From the NCBI RefSeq assembly GCF_001244545.1, contig NZ_LN852694.1, positions 378,172-442,171 on the forward strand: a stretch of 64,000 nucleotides of DNA, given 5' to 3'. This DNA is from Candidatus Stoquefichus sp. SB1. GTDB taxonomy: Bacteria; Bacillota_I; Bacilli_A; Erysipelotrichales; Coprobacillaceae. The translations under genes and the position numbers were made by a program. Within the stretch, counting starts at the first letter, position 1. Each line of letters opens with the position of its first letter. The notes beneath the pieces were generated by a model. That model searched no databases, had not been told where the DNA came from, and saw only the letters and a program-made list of their open reading frames with translations. Shown piece by piece: positions 51,582-59,809 of the stretch.

Positions 51582-52349
51582 ATGGAATTGTGTCAGGATT
51601 CTAAGAAAGTTGCTGGGTTGTTTGAGGGTTGGCAAGAATCATTTATTTATTCTTATTTACAGGGTTGTATGGGAGAGTGTTATGTGGATCATAATGAGAA
51701 TCCAAAATCTGCACAAATTATTATTGCTGATTTTATTTTCTATGCAGGAATACCAGATGTGGAACTCATTCAAAATATTCATAGAGATTTTTGTATTGCT
51801 GTCCCACAAACTGAAGAATGGTCAAATTTAATTGAAGAAGTTTATGGAAAGCAAGCTATCCGACAAGAAAGATATGCTTTGTTAAAAGAAAAGAATATAT
51901 TTGATAAGAACTATTTGGAAGATATTGTTCAACAATTAGAGTCATCTTATCAGTTAAAGAAGATAGATGTCAATTTATATGAGCAAATACTTTCATCTTC
52001 TTATCAACCATTTCATGATTTATGTTCACAATTTGCTAGCTATGAAGATTATCTGAAACATGGTTTAGGTGTTGTTATTCTTTGTCATGGAGAAATTGTT
52101 GCTGGAGCTTCTTCATACATATATTATCAAGATGGAATTGAAATTGAAATTGACACTCATAAAGATTATCGTCATCAGGGATTGGCAACAATCTGTGGAG
52201 CAAAACTTATTTTAGAATGTTTAGATAAGAATTTATATCCAAGTTGGGATGCACACAATCAAATATCGTTAGCTCTTGCTAAAAAATTAGGTTATCATTT
52301 TGATAAAATGTATCCAGTATATGAAATTATACAATCCAAATCTGAATGA
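51582..52349 (+). CDS. GNAT family N-acetyltransferase
   Basis: 255 residues. The C-terminal half is the acetyl-CoA binding fold: GEIVAGASSYIYY, EIEIDTHKDYRHQGLATICGAKLI (the Q/R-x-x-G-x-G/A motif as RHQGLA) and WDAHNQISLALAKKLGYHF. The N-terminal half resembles the two-domain GNAT_acetyltran group rather than a simple RimI type. A TATAAT at 51550 lies upstream and AAAGGTGGGG is the ribosome site. Acetyl acceptor unknown. Confidence 0.85.
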   Translation: MELCQDSKKVAGLFEGWQESFIYSYLQGCMGECYVDHNENPKSAQIIIADFIFYAGIPDVELIQNIHRDFCIAVPQTEEWSNLIEEVYGKQAIRQERYALLKEKNIFDKNYLEDIVQQLESSYQLKKIDVNLYEQILSSSYQPFHDLCSQFASYEDYLKHGLGVVILCHGEIVAGASSYIYYQDGIEIEIDTHKDYRHQGLATICGAKLILECLDKNLYPSWDAHNQISLALAKKLGYHFDKMYPVYEIIQSKSE

Positions 52350-52411
52350 TGAATGCTTACTTTAAATGAGAATGAATATTTTCAGATGAACGAATTAATG
52401 TAAGTATTCAT
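52349..52411 (+). repeat. Imperfect inverted repeat after the GNAT gene
   Basis: ATGAATGCTTAC (52349-52360) can pair with GTAAGTATTCAT (52400-52411), one G-U pair, around a 39-base loop. No T run follows, so it is not a simple terminator; the role is unknown. Confidence 0.35.
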
Positions 52412-52463
52412 TTCAAATGATTCATACTAATAAAGATAACTATAAATAAATGTTACTGAATAT

Positions 52464-52497
52464 AAAAAGATTCCTCATTTTAGAGGAATCTTTTTAT
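52464..52497. terminator. Bidirectional terminator between the GNAT and SGNH genes
   Basis: AAAAAGATTCCTC pairs with GAGGAATCTTTTT around a short AT loop, with A and T tracts on the two sides, between converging genes. Confidence 0.88.
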
Positions 52498-52502
52498 AGA
52501 TG

Positions 52503-53567
52503 CTATGATTCTTTTTCAGATGTTAAGGCTTCATATCTTTTTTTATCTTTTAAAAAGATCTTATAATCTTTATCGAAAATCTGAATAGTCTCTTGATTTG
52601 TTTCAGGCTCTATTTTTAGAATGTTTTGTAAATATTCAGCTAAAGATTTTGATAATTTTTCAGCGCCATAAACATTTAAATGTGTTCCTTTATCCATAGT
52701 ATCTTTTTCCATATCAAATAAACTCAGCTGTTTACCTATATTGTAATCAAGGAAGTCTAAATGATGAGTTTTAGCATACTCATTTACTGCTTCATGATGT
52801 TCTAATCGCCAATTTGTTGGCTCCGGTGTTTTAAATAAAACAAGACGAATATTTCTTTCTTTACATAATTTAACAATCATATCAAGATATTTTTTCGTTT
52901 TCACACTTATATGAAAATTCTTGTCTTTTTTCTTTTTCATATATGTCATTGAACCTTTATAAGGCTGAATTTCTGTTTTCATAGCAAATCCTTTTTCAGC
53001 ATAATGTAAATTTCCAAGACCAAGTGTGAAATCCTCTTTGGTAAGTTCACTATAACGAGAATGAAATTCTAGAATTGGGAATAGAAAGTTTAATTTTTGA
53101 CTTGGTGTAAATTCAAAGACTTCATCTTGTAATGCTTCCCATTTGACTTGGTCGAGTAACATATTGTCAAAGAACTGATGCATCATAGCAATTTCACGAC
53201 CAGAATCATAGCGACAAGCATTGACTTCTAAAAAGATAACTTCTGGAGATTGATAATTAAGAGCGTGTTTTATTAAATAATATGATTGCCACATACGTTG
53301 CGAACTAGAAGACAATGTATAAGAAGGTATTTTTGCAGTATTCCAAATAATGTTAGGAGAGACACCACGGTAGACATCACTATCACCAACATTTAAAACT
53401 TTTATAGAATCTTTTTTTTCATCATAAAAGCCACGCATCATATATGTTTGCATAGAATCATTTTCTTTCCATTTAGGTATAAAGATTTTTGATAATCCAT
53501 TAATCATAATTGCTAATGCAATAATAAAGCATATAAAAGCAATAATTCCTTTCATTGTTTTTTTCAT
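52503..53567 (-). CDS. SGNH/DltD-AlgJ-like protein, membrane-anchored, partner of the MBOAT gene
   Basis: 354 residues. An N-terminal membrane anchor (IIAFICFIIALAIMINGL) leaves the rest outside. NVGDSDVYRGVSP has the GDSx nucleophile region and KGTHLNVYGAEKLSK the C-terminal histidine block of SGNH hydrolases, as in DltD and AlgJ/AlgX-like O-acyltransferase partners. It starts nine bases after the MBOAT stop, with AGGAGGAG as ribosome site. The pair probably transfers acyl groups to a cell-surface polymer. dltA and dltC are absent, so D-alanylation is unlikely; O-acetylation fits better. A paralogue lies at 59810. Confidence 0.8.
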   Translation of the reverse strand: MKKTMKGIIAFICFIIALAIMINGLSKIFIPKWKENDSMQTYMMRGFYDEKKDSIKVLNVGDSDVYRGVSPNIIWNTAKIPSYTLSSSSQRMWQSYYLIKHALNYQSPEVIFLEVNACRYDSGREIAMMHQFFDNMLLDQVKWEALQDEVFEFTPSQKLNFLFPILEFHSRYSELTKEDFTLGLGNLHYAEKGFAMKTEIQPYKGSMTYMKKKKDKNFHISVKTKKYLDMIVKLCKERNIRLVLFKTPEPTNWRLEHHEAVNEYAKTHHLDFLDYNIGKQLSLFDMEKDTMDKGTHLNVYGAEKLSKSLAEYLQNILKIEPETNQETIQIFDKDYKIFLKDKKRYEALTSEKES

Positions 53568-53576
53568 AAGCTCCTC

Positions 53577-55133
53577 CTAAAATCCACCATAAATGAAGTC
53601 GCTAGCATTGTATCCTTCTCCATACATGCCAAAGACAATAATCATAGCAATAATAAATAGTATGATTGTATAACGTAAAATAACTGGTTTGTGTTCTAAA
53701 ATTGTTTTGAGGTGATATCCTTTTTCTTGTATGAAGCTTGTTATCAATAGTATCATTGTTGTCAAAATGAGTATATAGAAATCAATATTTAAAAGTCCAT
53801 ATGACAATATATCACCAGATGGTTGATGGAATATATTGAGTATCATTTTCCATGCATCACCAAGCGTATTTGCTCTGAATATTAACATACCAATCATAAC
53901 AAGAAATGTTGTACGTAGTATTTGAAATATATTATACCATGATTTTTTATTGAATTTTTTTGTAAGGTTCATAATCCAAGGCTCAACAAATTTAGCAGCC
54001 ATCATAATGACATAGTAATATAAACCATAAAATATATATTTCCAAGTAGCACCATGCCAAAAACCATTAAAGAACCAAACAAAAAATAATGGGAATGCAG
54101 TTAAAATGAATTTTCCTAAATGACCTTTAAAATGTTTTTTTACAAATTTATTGAGATTTACACACATTTTAGAAAGTGATACAGAATAAAAAACATAGTC
54201 TTTTAACCATGAACCTAAAGTTATGTGCCATCTTCTCCAAAATTCAGCTATACTTTTTGAAAAGAAAGGACGTTGAAAATTTTGGGGCAAGTATACTCCA
54301 AATAAATATGCACTTCCACGAACAATGTCAATAGCTCCAGAAAATTCAGCATAAATTTGTAGAGTATAAAGAACAATGGCTAATATCACTGCAATGCCAC
54401 CATGATCAGTTCCAAAAATCGCATTCACAAAAACAGCGGCACGATCAGCAATGACCATTTTTTTGAAGACACCCCATAAAATGAGATAAGCAGCAAAACG
54501 TACATTTTCAAGTTGAAAACGATTTCCTCGAAAAAGCCTATCTGCAGTTTCGTCATAACGAGAAATAGGACCTTCTAACATTTGGGGGAAGAATGATAAA
54601 TACAAAGCAAGTTTACCAATGTGGCTACAAGCTGGATATTTACCACGATAGATATCAACTATATAACTAATGGCCATAAGCGTATAATAAGATATACCCA
54701 ATGGTAGAATGAATTTTTTTAAAGGTATATCAATAGGTAAATGCAATAAATCTCCTAATGCATTAAAATTACCAGCAAAGAAACTAAAATATTTCAAGAA
54801 TAACAGACTGCTGATAGTAAGAATAATTCCAGTTATCACAACATAACGTTTTTTGTTTTTTATTTTTTGTTTTTTGGCTTTTCTTAAATCTTTATCTATA
54901 TTTTTTGAAATAGATTTTATTGATAAATTTAGTCGATTGAGTATATAACCTACTACATATATAATAACAGTTGTTAGTAAAAGAAATAAAATTAATTCAT
55001 GTGATGCTATAAAATAGTATATATAGCTTGCAATTAATAAAATTATCCATCTTATTTTTTTAGGTAAAAGGTAATATAATAAAGCAGTAACGATTAAAAA
55101 TGCTATATATGCAAAGGATACAAATGATATCAT
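53577..55133 (-). CDS. MBOAT family O-acyltransferase (AlgI/DltB-like)
   Basis: 518 residues with about a dozen membrane segments, the size of AlgI. LGISYYTLMAISYIVDIYRG, FFPQMLEGPISRYDE, and EFWRRWHITLGSWLKDYVFY are diagnostic, and the catalytic His is in FNGFWHGATWKY. It passes an activated acyl group across the membrane to the SGNH protein encoded next. The start overlaps the stop of a 32-codon ORF as ATGA, and AAGGAG lies 12 bases upstream, so translation is likely coupled. Confidence 0.9.
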   Translation of the reverse strand: MISFVSFAYIAFLIVTALLYYLLPKKIRWIILLIASYIYYFIASHELILFLLLTTVIIYVVGYILNRLNLSIKSISKNIDKDLRKAKKQKIKNKKRYVVITGIILTISSLLFLKYFSFFAGNFNALGDLLHLPIDIPLKKFILPLGISYYTLMAISYIVDIYRGKYPACSHIGKLALYLSFFPQMLEGPISRYDETADRLFRGNRFQLENVRFAAYLILWGVFKKMVIADRAAVFVNAIFGTDHGGIAVILAIVLYTLQIYAEFSGAIDIVRGSAYLFGVYLPQNFQRPFFSKSIAEFWRRWHITLGSWLKDYVFYSVSLSKMCVNLNKFVKKHFKGHLGKFILTAFPLFFVWFFNGFWHGATWKYIFYGLYYYVIMMAAKFVEPWIMNLTKKFNKKSWYNIFQILRTTFLVMIGMLIFRANTLGDAWKMILNIFHQPSGDILSYGLLNIDFYILILTTMILLITSFIQEKGYHLKTILEHKPVILRYTIILFIIAMIIVFGMYGEGYNASDFIYGGF

Positions 55134-55228
55134 AATAGAATAATTCTCCTTATTGTTTTATTTTTTTCTATATATATTTCATTACTTAGATACATATATT
55201 TTTTAATTGAATATAATATTTTTTTCAT
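55130..55228 (-). CDS. 32-codon ORF translationally coupled to the MBOAT gene
   Basis: ATG at 55228 stands five bases after a perfect GGAGG (minus strand of 55234-55238) and the frame ends in TGA at 55132-55130, overlapping the MBOAT start as ATGA. The 32-residue product is basic (about nine Lys/Arg) with three tyrosines and an Ile/Leu-rich C-terminus; no clear membrane helix. In dlt operons a small protein, DltX, also precedes the acyltransferase genes, but I see no sequence similarity. It could be a functional microprotein or only a leader that sets MBOAT translation. Confidence 0.5.
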   Translation of the reverse strand: MKKILYSIKKYMYLSNEIYIEKNKTIRRIILL

Positions 55229-55383
55229 AAAATCCTCCATTGTTAAATTTAAATATATATGATTAGTAACATATAATACTTTACAAAGTCATTATTTCAT
55301 GTATAAATATACAAATAGATAAAATATATTGTTGATTATATCATTTTTCTTATACAGTATCAAAAGAATAATAAATATGTATT

Positions 55384-55397
55384 ATAATGTACATTAT
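55384..55397. promoter_or_regulatory. 14-bp perfect palindrome in the MBOAT-DMP19 intergenic region
   Basis: ATAATGTACATTAT overlaps a TATAAT at 55383-55388 on the plus strand. No good -35 is present, so this is only a candidate operator in the 250-base AT-rich spacer. Confidence 0.3.
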
Positions 55398-55480
55398 TCT
55401 TTGGAGTAGTAGGTTAAAGATAAACTATACATTTGGAATAAGAAAGTGTAAAATAGTAATAAGAAATGGGGGAAGATAAA

Positions 55481-55981
55481 ATGGCAACATATGAAGATGT
55501 GTTAGATAACGTCACATTACAAGCAAGTAAAATCATTGCACGTCAAAATACTGAAAATATTGTTACTGATTTATATAATATTATTTGCCAAAAGTGTGAG
55601 AATGGTGATTTGATTAATGAACTCAATGGTATTGAAAGAGTTTTTTATCTCTGTCAAACATTTGAATTAAATATGAATAATGGTGGTATTCATCAATACT
55701 ATGAAAATAGTGCAGGTAATTTTGCAAATGAAACAGTTGAAGCATTAGTGGAGATTAAAGCCATGAATACAGCTTTGATATTAGATAAAGCAAATAGTAT
55801 TTTTAAAGAGGGAATTGTTCCTGAGGACTGTGATGCAAGAATTGAAGAACTAGAGAGTCTTGATTATTCAGAGGTATCATGGTTTCTGGATGAACTTGAT
55901 CATCAATTTTATGAATGCGTGGATGATTTATCATCTTTGAATTTGAAATATGTTTTGACAAATAAAGAAGCATTCATGTAA
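55481..55981 (+). CDS. DMP19-like (DUF4375) protein
   Basis: 166 residues, acidic and soluble. The central FELNMNNGGIHQYYENSAGN matches the conserved NGG-x-x-Q-(Y/F) block of DMP19-type proteins, whose role is unclear (the founding member from Neisseria was described as a DNA mimic). The C-terminus has an acidic ELESLDYSEVSWFLDELD stretch. ATGs at 55466 and 55481 are in frame; GGGGGAAG lies between them and fits the second. No operon partner is evident upstream; the second ACP gene follows after 53 bases with its own promoter. Confidence 0.7.
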   Translation: MATYEDVLDNVTLQASKIIARQNTENIVTDLYNIICQKCENGDLINELNGIERVFYLCQTFELNMNNGGIHQYYENSAGNFANETVEALVEIKAMNTALILDKANSIFKEGIVPEDCDARIEELESLDYSEVSWFLDELDHQFYECVDDLSSLNLKYVLTNKEAFM

Positions 55982-55984
55982 ATG

Positions 55985-56013
55985 TTGTTATTTGTGAAAA
56001 AAATAGTTATAAT
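55985..56013 (+). promoter_or_regulatory. Promoter of the second ACP gene
   Basis: TTGTTA (55985-55990), 17 bases, perfect TATAAT (56008-56013), followed by AGAGGTGA before the ATG at 56035. Confidence 0.65.
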
Positions 56014-56034
56014 ATGGATAAGAGGTGAATAATA

Positions 56035-56256
56035 ATGGATTATTTTGACAAGATTAAAGATAGACTAAGTAGTAAATTAAAAGGAAAAGAATTAACTAAA
56101 GAATCTTCTTTTAAAGAATTAGGGATTGATTCTTTGGATTTAGTGGATTTAGTATTTGAATTAGAAGAAGAAATTGGTGTGGAATTTCAAGATGAAGAAT
56201 TACTTAAAATTTCTACTGTTCAAGATTTATTGGATTTAATAGATTCAAAAAAATAG
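56035..56256 (+). CDS. Acyl carrier protein 2
   Basis: 73 residues. The phosphopantetheine site is Ser33 in LGIDSLDLVDLVFELEEEIG, followed by VEFQDEELLKISTVQDLLD. It is a normal AcpP-type carrier, more basic at the N-terminus than ACP 1, and lacks the DSFGTVEL-type motif of DltC. It is monocistronic or weakly linked to corA beyond a terminator. A dedicated role (phospholipid acyl transfer, or a surface acylation pathway) is possible but not shown. Confidence 0.9.
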   Translation: MDYFDKIKDRLSSKLKGKELTKESSFKELGIDSLDLVDLVFELEEEIGVEFQDEELLKISTVQDLLDLIDSKK

Positions 56257-56278
56257 GGGAAATATCCTCTATTTTTGT
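56251..56278 (+). terminator. Terminator between ACP 2 and corA
   Basis: AAATAGGGGA (56251-56260) pairs with TCCTCTATTT (56265-56274), one G-U pair, loop AATA, followed by a T-rich tract. It overlaps the ACP stop codon. Confidence 0.8.
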
Positions 56279-56292
56279 TTAGGAGTGAGAAA

Positions 56293-57225
56293 ATGATTTA
56301 TCAAGTAGATGATAAAAAAATAGAAGTCAATATTGAAGATATTCAAAATAATCATATGTATATAGCCATGATGACACTAGATGAATTAAAAGAAAATTAT
56401 CATCATTTTCATATCACTAAAAGAGCTTTATTACATTGTGAAGAAACATCTTCTTTAGATCAAAATATTATTATTCCACATACTGATTATTATTATGGAT
56501 TGATTAATCTTATTAATGCTAGAGATGTCTTTATCAAAAAAGATTCTTTATCTTTTTTCATTTTTAAGAATTTATTTCTAGTTGTTGTTATTGATGATGA
56601 AGATGGACATATTAAGGAAGTTTTCCAGTCATCTAGCGATTATGTTTTAGAAAGAGGGGTTTCCATTACTCGACTTGTTTATTATTTTTTAAGTGAACTG
56701 ATTTCTAAGGATTATCAATATATTGAAGAACTTCAAGAGGAAATTGAAGAATTAGAAAGTCATGATAGTGAAGAAGAGTCACTTTATTTTACTAATAAAT
56801 TAAGACAAATGAGTAAGGAACTTTTATTATTAAGAAATTATTATGATAATCTTGTTATTATTGGTGAAGAGTTACAAATGAATCATCATCATATTTTTGA
56901 GGATGATGATATGCGTTATTTTGAGATTTTCACTAGACGTATTGAACGTTTGTCAGATAATGTTCAAATATTAAGAGAACTTTTGAATCAGGCTAGCGAG
57001 GCTCACCAGTCTAAATTAGACTATAAATTAAATAAAACAATGCAATTCTTCACCATTGTGACAACGATATTTATGCCATTAACTTTAATTGCTGGGTGGT
57101 ATGGTATGAATTTTAAAAATATGCCTGAACTGGAAAGTCAATATGGTTATCCAATTGTAATTGGTATTAGTGTATTGCTGGTGATTGGATTGGTTATTTT
57201 ATTTAAGAAAAAGAAATTCTTTTAA
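56293..57225 (+). CDS. corA: CorA family magnesium/divalent metal transporter
   Basis: 310 residues. A long cytoplasmic alpha/beta and coiled-coil region (about 1-250, with EELQEEIEELESHDSEEE and IERLSDNVQILRELL) is followed by two C-terminal membrane helices. The signature YGMNFKNMPE at the end of the first helix is the GMN selectivity motif. AGGAGTGAG selects the ATG at 56293 over an earlier in-frame start at 56275. The loop after GMN lacks the exact MPEL spacing change of cobalt transporters; magnesium is the default assignment. Confidence 0.93.
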   Translation: MIYQVDDKKIEVNIEDIQNNHMYIAMMTLDELKENYHHFHITKRALLHCEETSSLDQNIIIPHTDYYYGLINLINARDVFIKKDSLSFFIFKNLFLVVVIDDEDGHIKEVFQSSSDYVLERGVSITRLVYYFLSELISKDYQYIEELQEEIEELESHDSEEESLYFTNKLRQMSKELLLLRNYYDNLVIIGEELQMNHHHIFEDDDMRYFEIFTRRIERLSDNVQILRELLNQASEAHQSKLDYKLNKTMQFFTIVTTIFMPLTLIAGWYGMNFKNMPELESQYGYPIVIGISVLLVIGLVILFKKKKFF

Positions 57226-57280
57226 AAAGTTCAAAAATAAATAATGTATTTTATTGTATATGTAAAAATATAAAGAAAAA

Positions 57281-57318
57281 GGTGATGTTATCTAATCAGA
57301 AACATCACCATGTTTTTA
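57281..57318. terminator. Terminator after corA
   Basis: GGTGATGTT (57281-57289) pairs perfectly with AACATCACC (57301-57309), then ATGTTTTTATTTTTTT. A run of As upstream may let it serve the converging gene too. Confidence 0.85.
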
Positions 57319-57360
57319 TTTTTTTAATCTCAATTTTAAAAAGTAATGACTCATATCACA

Positions 57361-58044
57361 TTAGTTAATGACTTTATATGTGAGGCGAATATATGAATTA
57401 TCAAGAGGTTGACATTTTTCAAGGTGTAAAACACCTAATTTATCCAATTCATCTGTAGAAGTTAAGGAATATCCATCAATAAGTGTTGAAGTCTCTTTAC
57501 CACCAATAAGAATAGGAGCAACAACAATATCAACATAATCAAAAAGCTTTTCTCTAAGAAATAGTTCATTAAGAGTTCCGCCTGTTTGAATAGTTATCCG
57601 TTCACAACCATAGTCCTGTTTTAAAATAAAGAGCATTTCTTTGAGATTGAGCTTTTTTTGTTGGATAATATGTAAATTGTTTTCATTAATTTGAAATGCA
57701 GGATGTTGAGGATTGCTTGTCACAAGTACAAACTCTTTAGATAGTGCACACATATATTCTATACCATGCTTTGTTAAATGATGATTATCAATTATAACAA
57801 ATGAAACAGGCGTTTTATGAGGCAATGCTTTTTCATTAACACCAATCTTTGCTTGAACTCTTCCTGAGTTTAATGACCATAGATCAGTCGTTTGTTCTAA
57901 TTCGTAATATTGATGAAGTCCTTCTTTAACACCGATTATTCTAGGAAAATCAGAATCTACATCTAGATCATCTGAGCGACCTGTACTAATTTTCCCATCA
58001 ACTGACATGAGCATAAATAATGTTGTTATTGGTCTTTCGTTCAT
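57361..58044 (-). CDS. RibD C-terminal domain family reductase
   Basis: 227 residues from the ATG at 58044; an earlier ATG at 58062 lies upstream of the AGAGG ribosome site. FMLMSVDGKISTGRSDD is the dihydrofolate-reductase-like N-terminus of RibD-C proteins, and ITIQTGGTLNELFLREKLFDYVDIVVAPILIGGKETSTL is the NADPH and substrate region (quoted in parts). Stand-alone members reduce pyrimidine-like compounds; no other riboflavin gene is near, so a role in riboflavin synthesis is not supported. Confidence 0.87.
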   Translation of the reverse strand: MNERPITTLFMLMSVDGKISTGRSDDLDVDSDFPRIIGVKEGLHQYYELEQTTDLWSLNSGRVQAKIGVNEKALPHKTPVSFVIIDNHHLTKHGIEYMCALSKEFVLVTSNPQHPAFQINENNLHIIQQKKLNLKEMLFILKQDYGCERITIQTGGTLNELFLREKLFDYVDIVVAPILIGGKETSTLIDGYSLTSTDELDKLGVLHLEKCQPLDNSYIRLTYKVIN

Positions 58045-58082
58045 ATCTTTTTTTCCTCTCATTGACTGATTTTAGAAATTCA

Positions 58083-59672
58083 TTAACGTTTCTTCATTTT
58101 ATAAACAACTCTATTTAAGTAAGGAATGGCTTGAAGATCTTTAGGATGTTCAGCATACATGTAAAGAATAATAACAAAATAAGTAATCACACCAACAATT
58201 ACAGATATGATAAGTGGGATAAATACTTTTTTTGTAAGGGCAAATAATCCATAATAACATCCACCAGCAACAATCCCCATAATCAATGCGGCGACCAATG
58301 GAAGGACATAGGTACGTCTGATTTCTTGTCTATAGTGTGTTTTTTTACGTAATGATTTTTGGTTTAAAAAACAGACCTGTAAGCCATAAAAACAATTGGC
58401 AATAACTAAAGAATAAAGTCCAAGTGGTGTAAAAAATAATAATAAGACAGTTATAATACAATGCCATATCAAAGCGATGGCTGCATTTTTTAAAGGAGCA
58501 TTCACTTCACCAATGGCCTGAAGAATTCCATTTGTAAGTGTTGATAATCCAAAAAAGACAACACCTGGACTCCCAACAGCTAATAACATAGTTGCTAATT
58601 GAATAGTATCTTCTTGAGGAAATAAGATACCCATAATAGGGAAAGCCAAAACGGTCATTCCAACTGCTGATGGTATTAAGACCATCATTGTTACACGAAT
58701 ACCAGAACGGATATGTTCTTTGGTTTGACGATAATTCTTAATTGCCCAAGAAGAAGAAATAGCAGGGATAGATGCTGTTGACATTGCGGAAGCTAAAGCG
58801 ACTGGAACGTTTTGTAAAACAATATATTCACCAGAATATACACCAAACATTGTAATAGCTTCTTTACCAGTTCCCATAGCAAAATAGAAAATATACATAT
58901 CAATTGTTGTGACTAAATTATAGATGCATGTTGCGAAAATGATAGGTGTGACAATATTTAAAATCATTTTAAATATACTTTTATATGAATCTTCATGATT
59001 ATCTGGTTCATCTTTAACAATGAGATTATCTTTACGTCTAAAATACATCAGTCCCATATAAATTAAACCAATCAGTACTCCAGCACCAGTTCCTAAGGCA
59101 CTTCCAGCAGCCCCTACGCTTGCTAATTGACTACCACCAACACTTAAATAAGGTTGGATAAATAGATAAGCAGCACCAACTGAAACAATGGCATTGAAAA
59201 CTTGTTCAATGATTTGTGAAACGGATGTGTATAATGTTGTTTGATGTGCTTGGAAATAACCTCTAAATACACCTAGTAATCCTGAAAGGAAAATTGTTGG
59301 GCAAAGGACTCTTAAAGCAGCAACTGCATTTTCAGGTACAATAAAGGGAGCAATAAAAAATGCAACAATAGCAGCTCCTCCGCCAATTGCACATATGTAT
59401 ATAAAAGAACAGCGTAATATTTTTTGAGCATTATTATACTGATTTAAAATAAGTTTTTCAGAAATTAATTTTGATATAGCTGTAGGAATGCTATAAGATG
59501 ATATAAGTAATATAAGTGCATAGATATTATAGGCTGTTGAATAATAGCCAATTCCTTCAGTCGTGATTAATGAAGTTAAAGGACTTCGATAAAGAACACC
59601 AATGATTCTTACCAAAATCCCAGCAATCGCTAAAATAGATGCTTGTTTTACTATTGAACGAGAATGATTCAT
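58083..59672 (-). CDS. Polysaccharide/lipid II flippase of the MurJ-Wzx-SpoVB superfamily
   Basis: 529 residues with 13-14 membrane segments. Opens with SIVKQASILAIAGILVRIIG, followed by GVLYRSPLTSLITTEGIGYY and FRGYFQAHQTTLYTSVSQIIEQ, a segment arrangement typical of SpoVB/MurJ-like (PST) flippases. GTGAGG before the ATG at 59672 decides the start; a GTG at 59684 lies within that site. It flips a lipid-linked sugar across the membrane: lipid II or a surface polysaccharide unit. Neighbouring glycosyltransferase, SGNH and ABC-2 genes favour a surface polymer but do not exclude lipid II. Confidence 0.9.
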   Translation of the reverse strand: MNHSRSIVKQASILAIAGILVRIIGVLYRSPLTSLITTEGIGYYSTAYNIYALILLISSYSIPTAISKLISEKLILNQYNNAQKILRCSFIYICAIGGGAAIVAFFIAPFIVPENAVAALRVLCPTIFLSGLLGVFRGYFQAHQTTLYTSVSQIIEQVFNAIVSVGAAYLFIQPYLSVGGSQLASVGAAGSALGTGAGVLIGLIYMGLMYFRRKDNLIVKDEPDNHEDSYKSIFKMILNIVTPIIFATCIYNLVTTIDMYIFYFAMGTGKEAITMFGVYSGEYIVLQNVPVALASAMSTASIPAISSSWAIKNYRQTKEHIRSGIRVTMMVLIPSAVGMTVLAFPIMGILFPQEDTIQLATMLLAVGSPGVVFFGLSTLTNGILQAIGEVNAPLKNAAIALIWHCIITVLLLFFTPLGLYSLVIANCFYGLQVCFLNQKSLRKKTHYRQEIRRTYVLPLVAALIMGIVAGGCYYGLFALTKKVFIPLIISVIVGVITYFVIILYMYAEHPKDLQAIPYLNRVVYKMKKR

Positions 59673-59772
59673 AGGAGACCTCACTTTCTATAGTGTTTAT
59701 TATAACATTAATTTATATAAAATCAAAAATCTTTTAATTTCTACTAATTTTCATAGATTTTACACATTTTTC

Positions 59773-59781
59773 TGTTACAAT
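59773..59781 (+). promoter_or_regulatory. Extended -10 promoter of the second SGNH gene
   Basis: TGTTACAAT, 28 bases before the ATG at 59810, with GAAGAGG in between; weak -35. Confidence 0.4.
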
Positions 59782-59809
59782 ACATGGGAAATAGTGAAGA
59801 GGTATGTAT

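Noticed and set aside
52503-55133. A dlt (D-alanylation) operon
   Set aside because: dltA and dltC are absent, the ACP at 56035 lacks DltC features, and the MBOAT length fits AlgI-like O-acyltransferases better.
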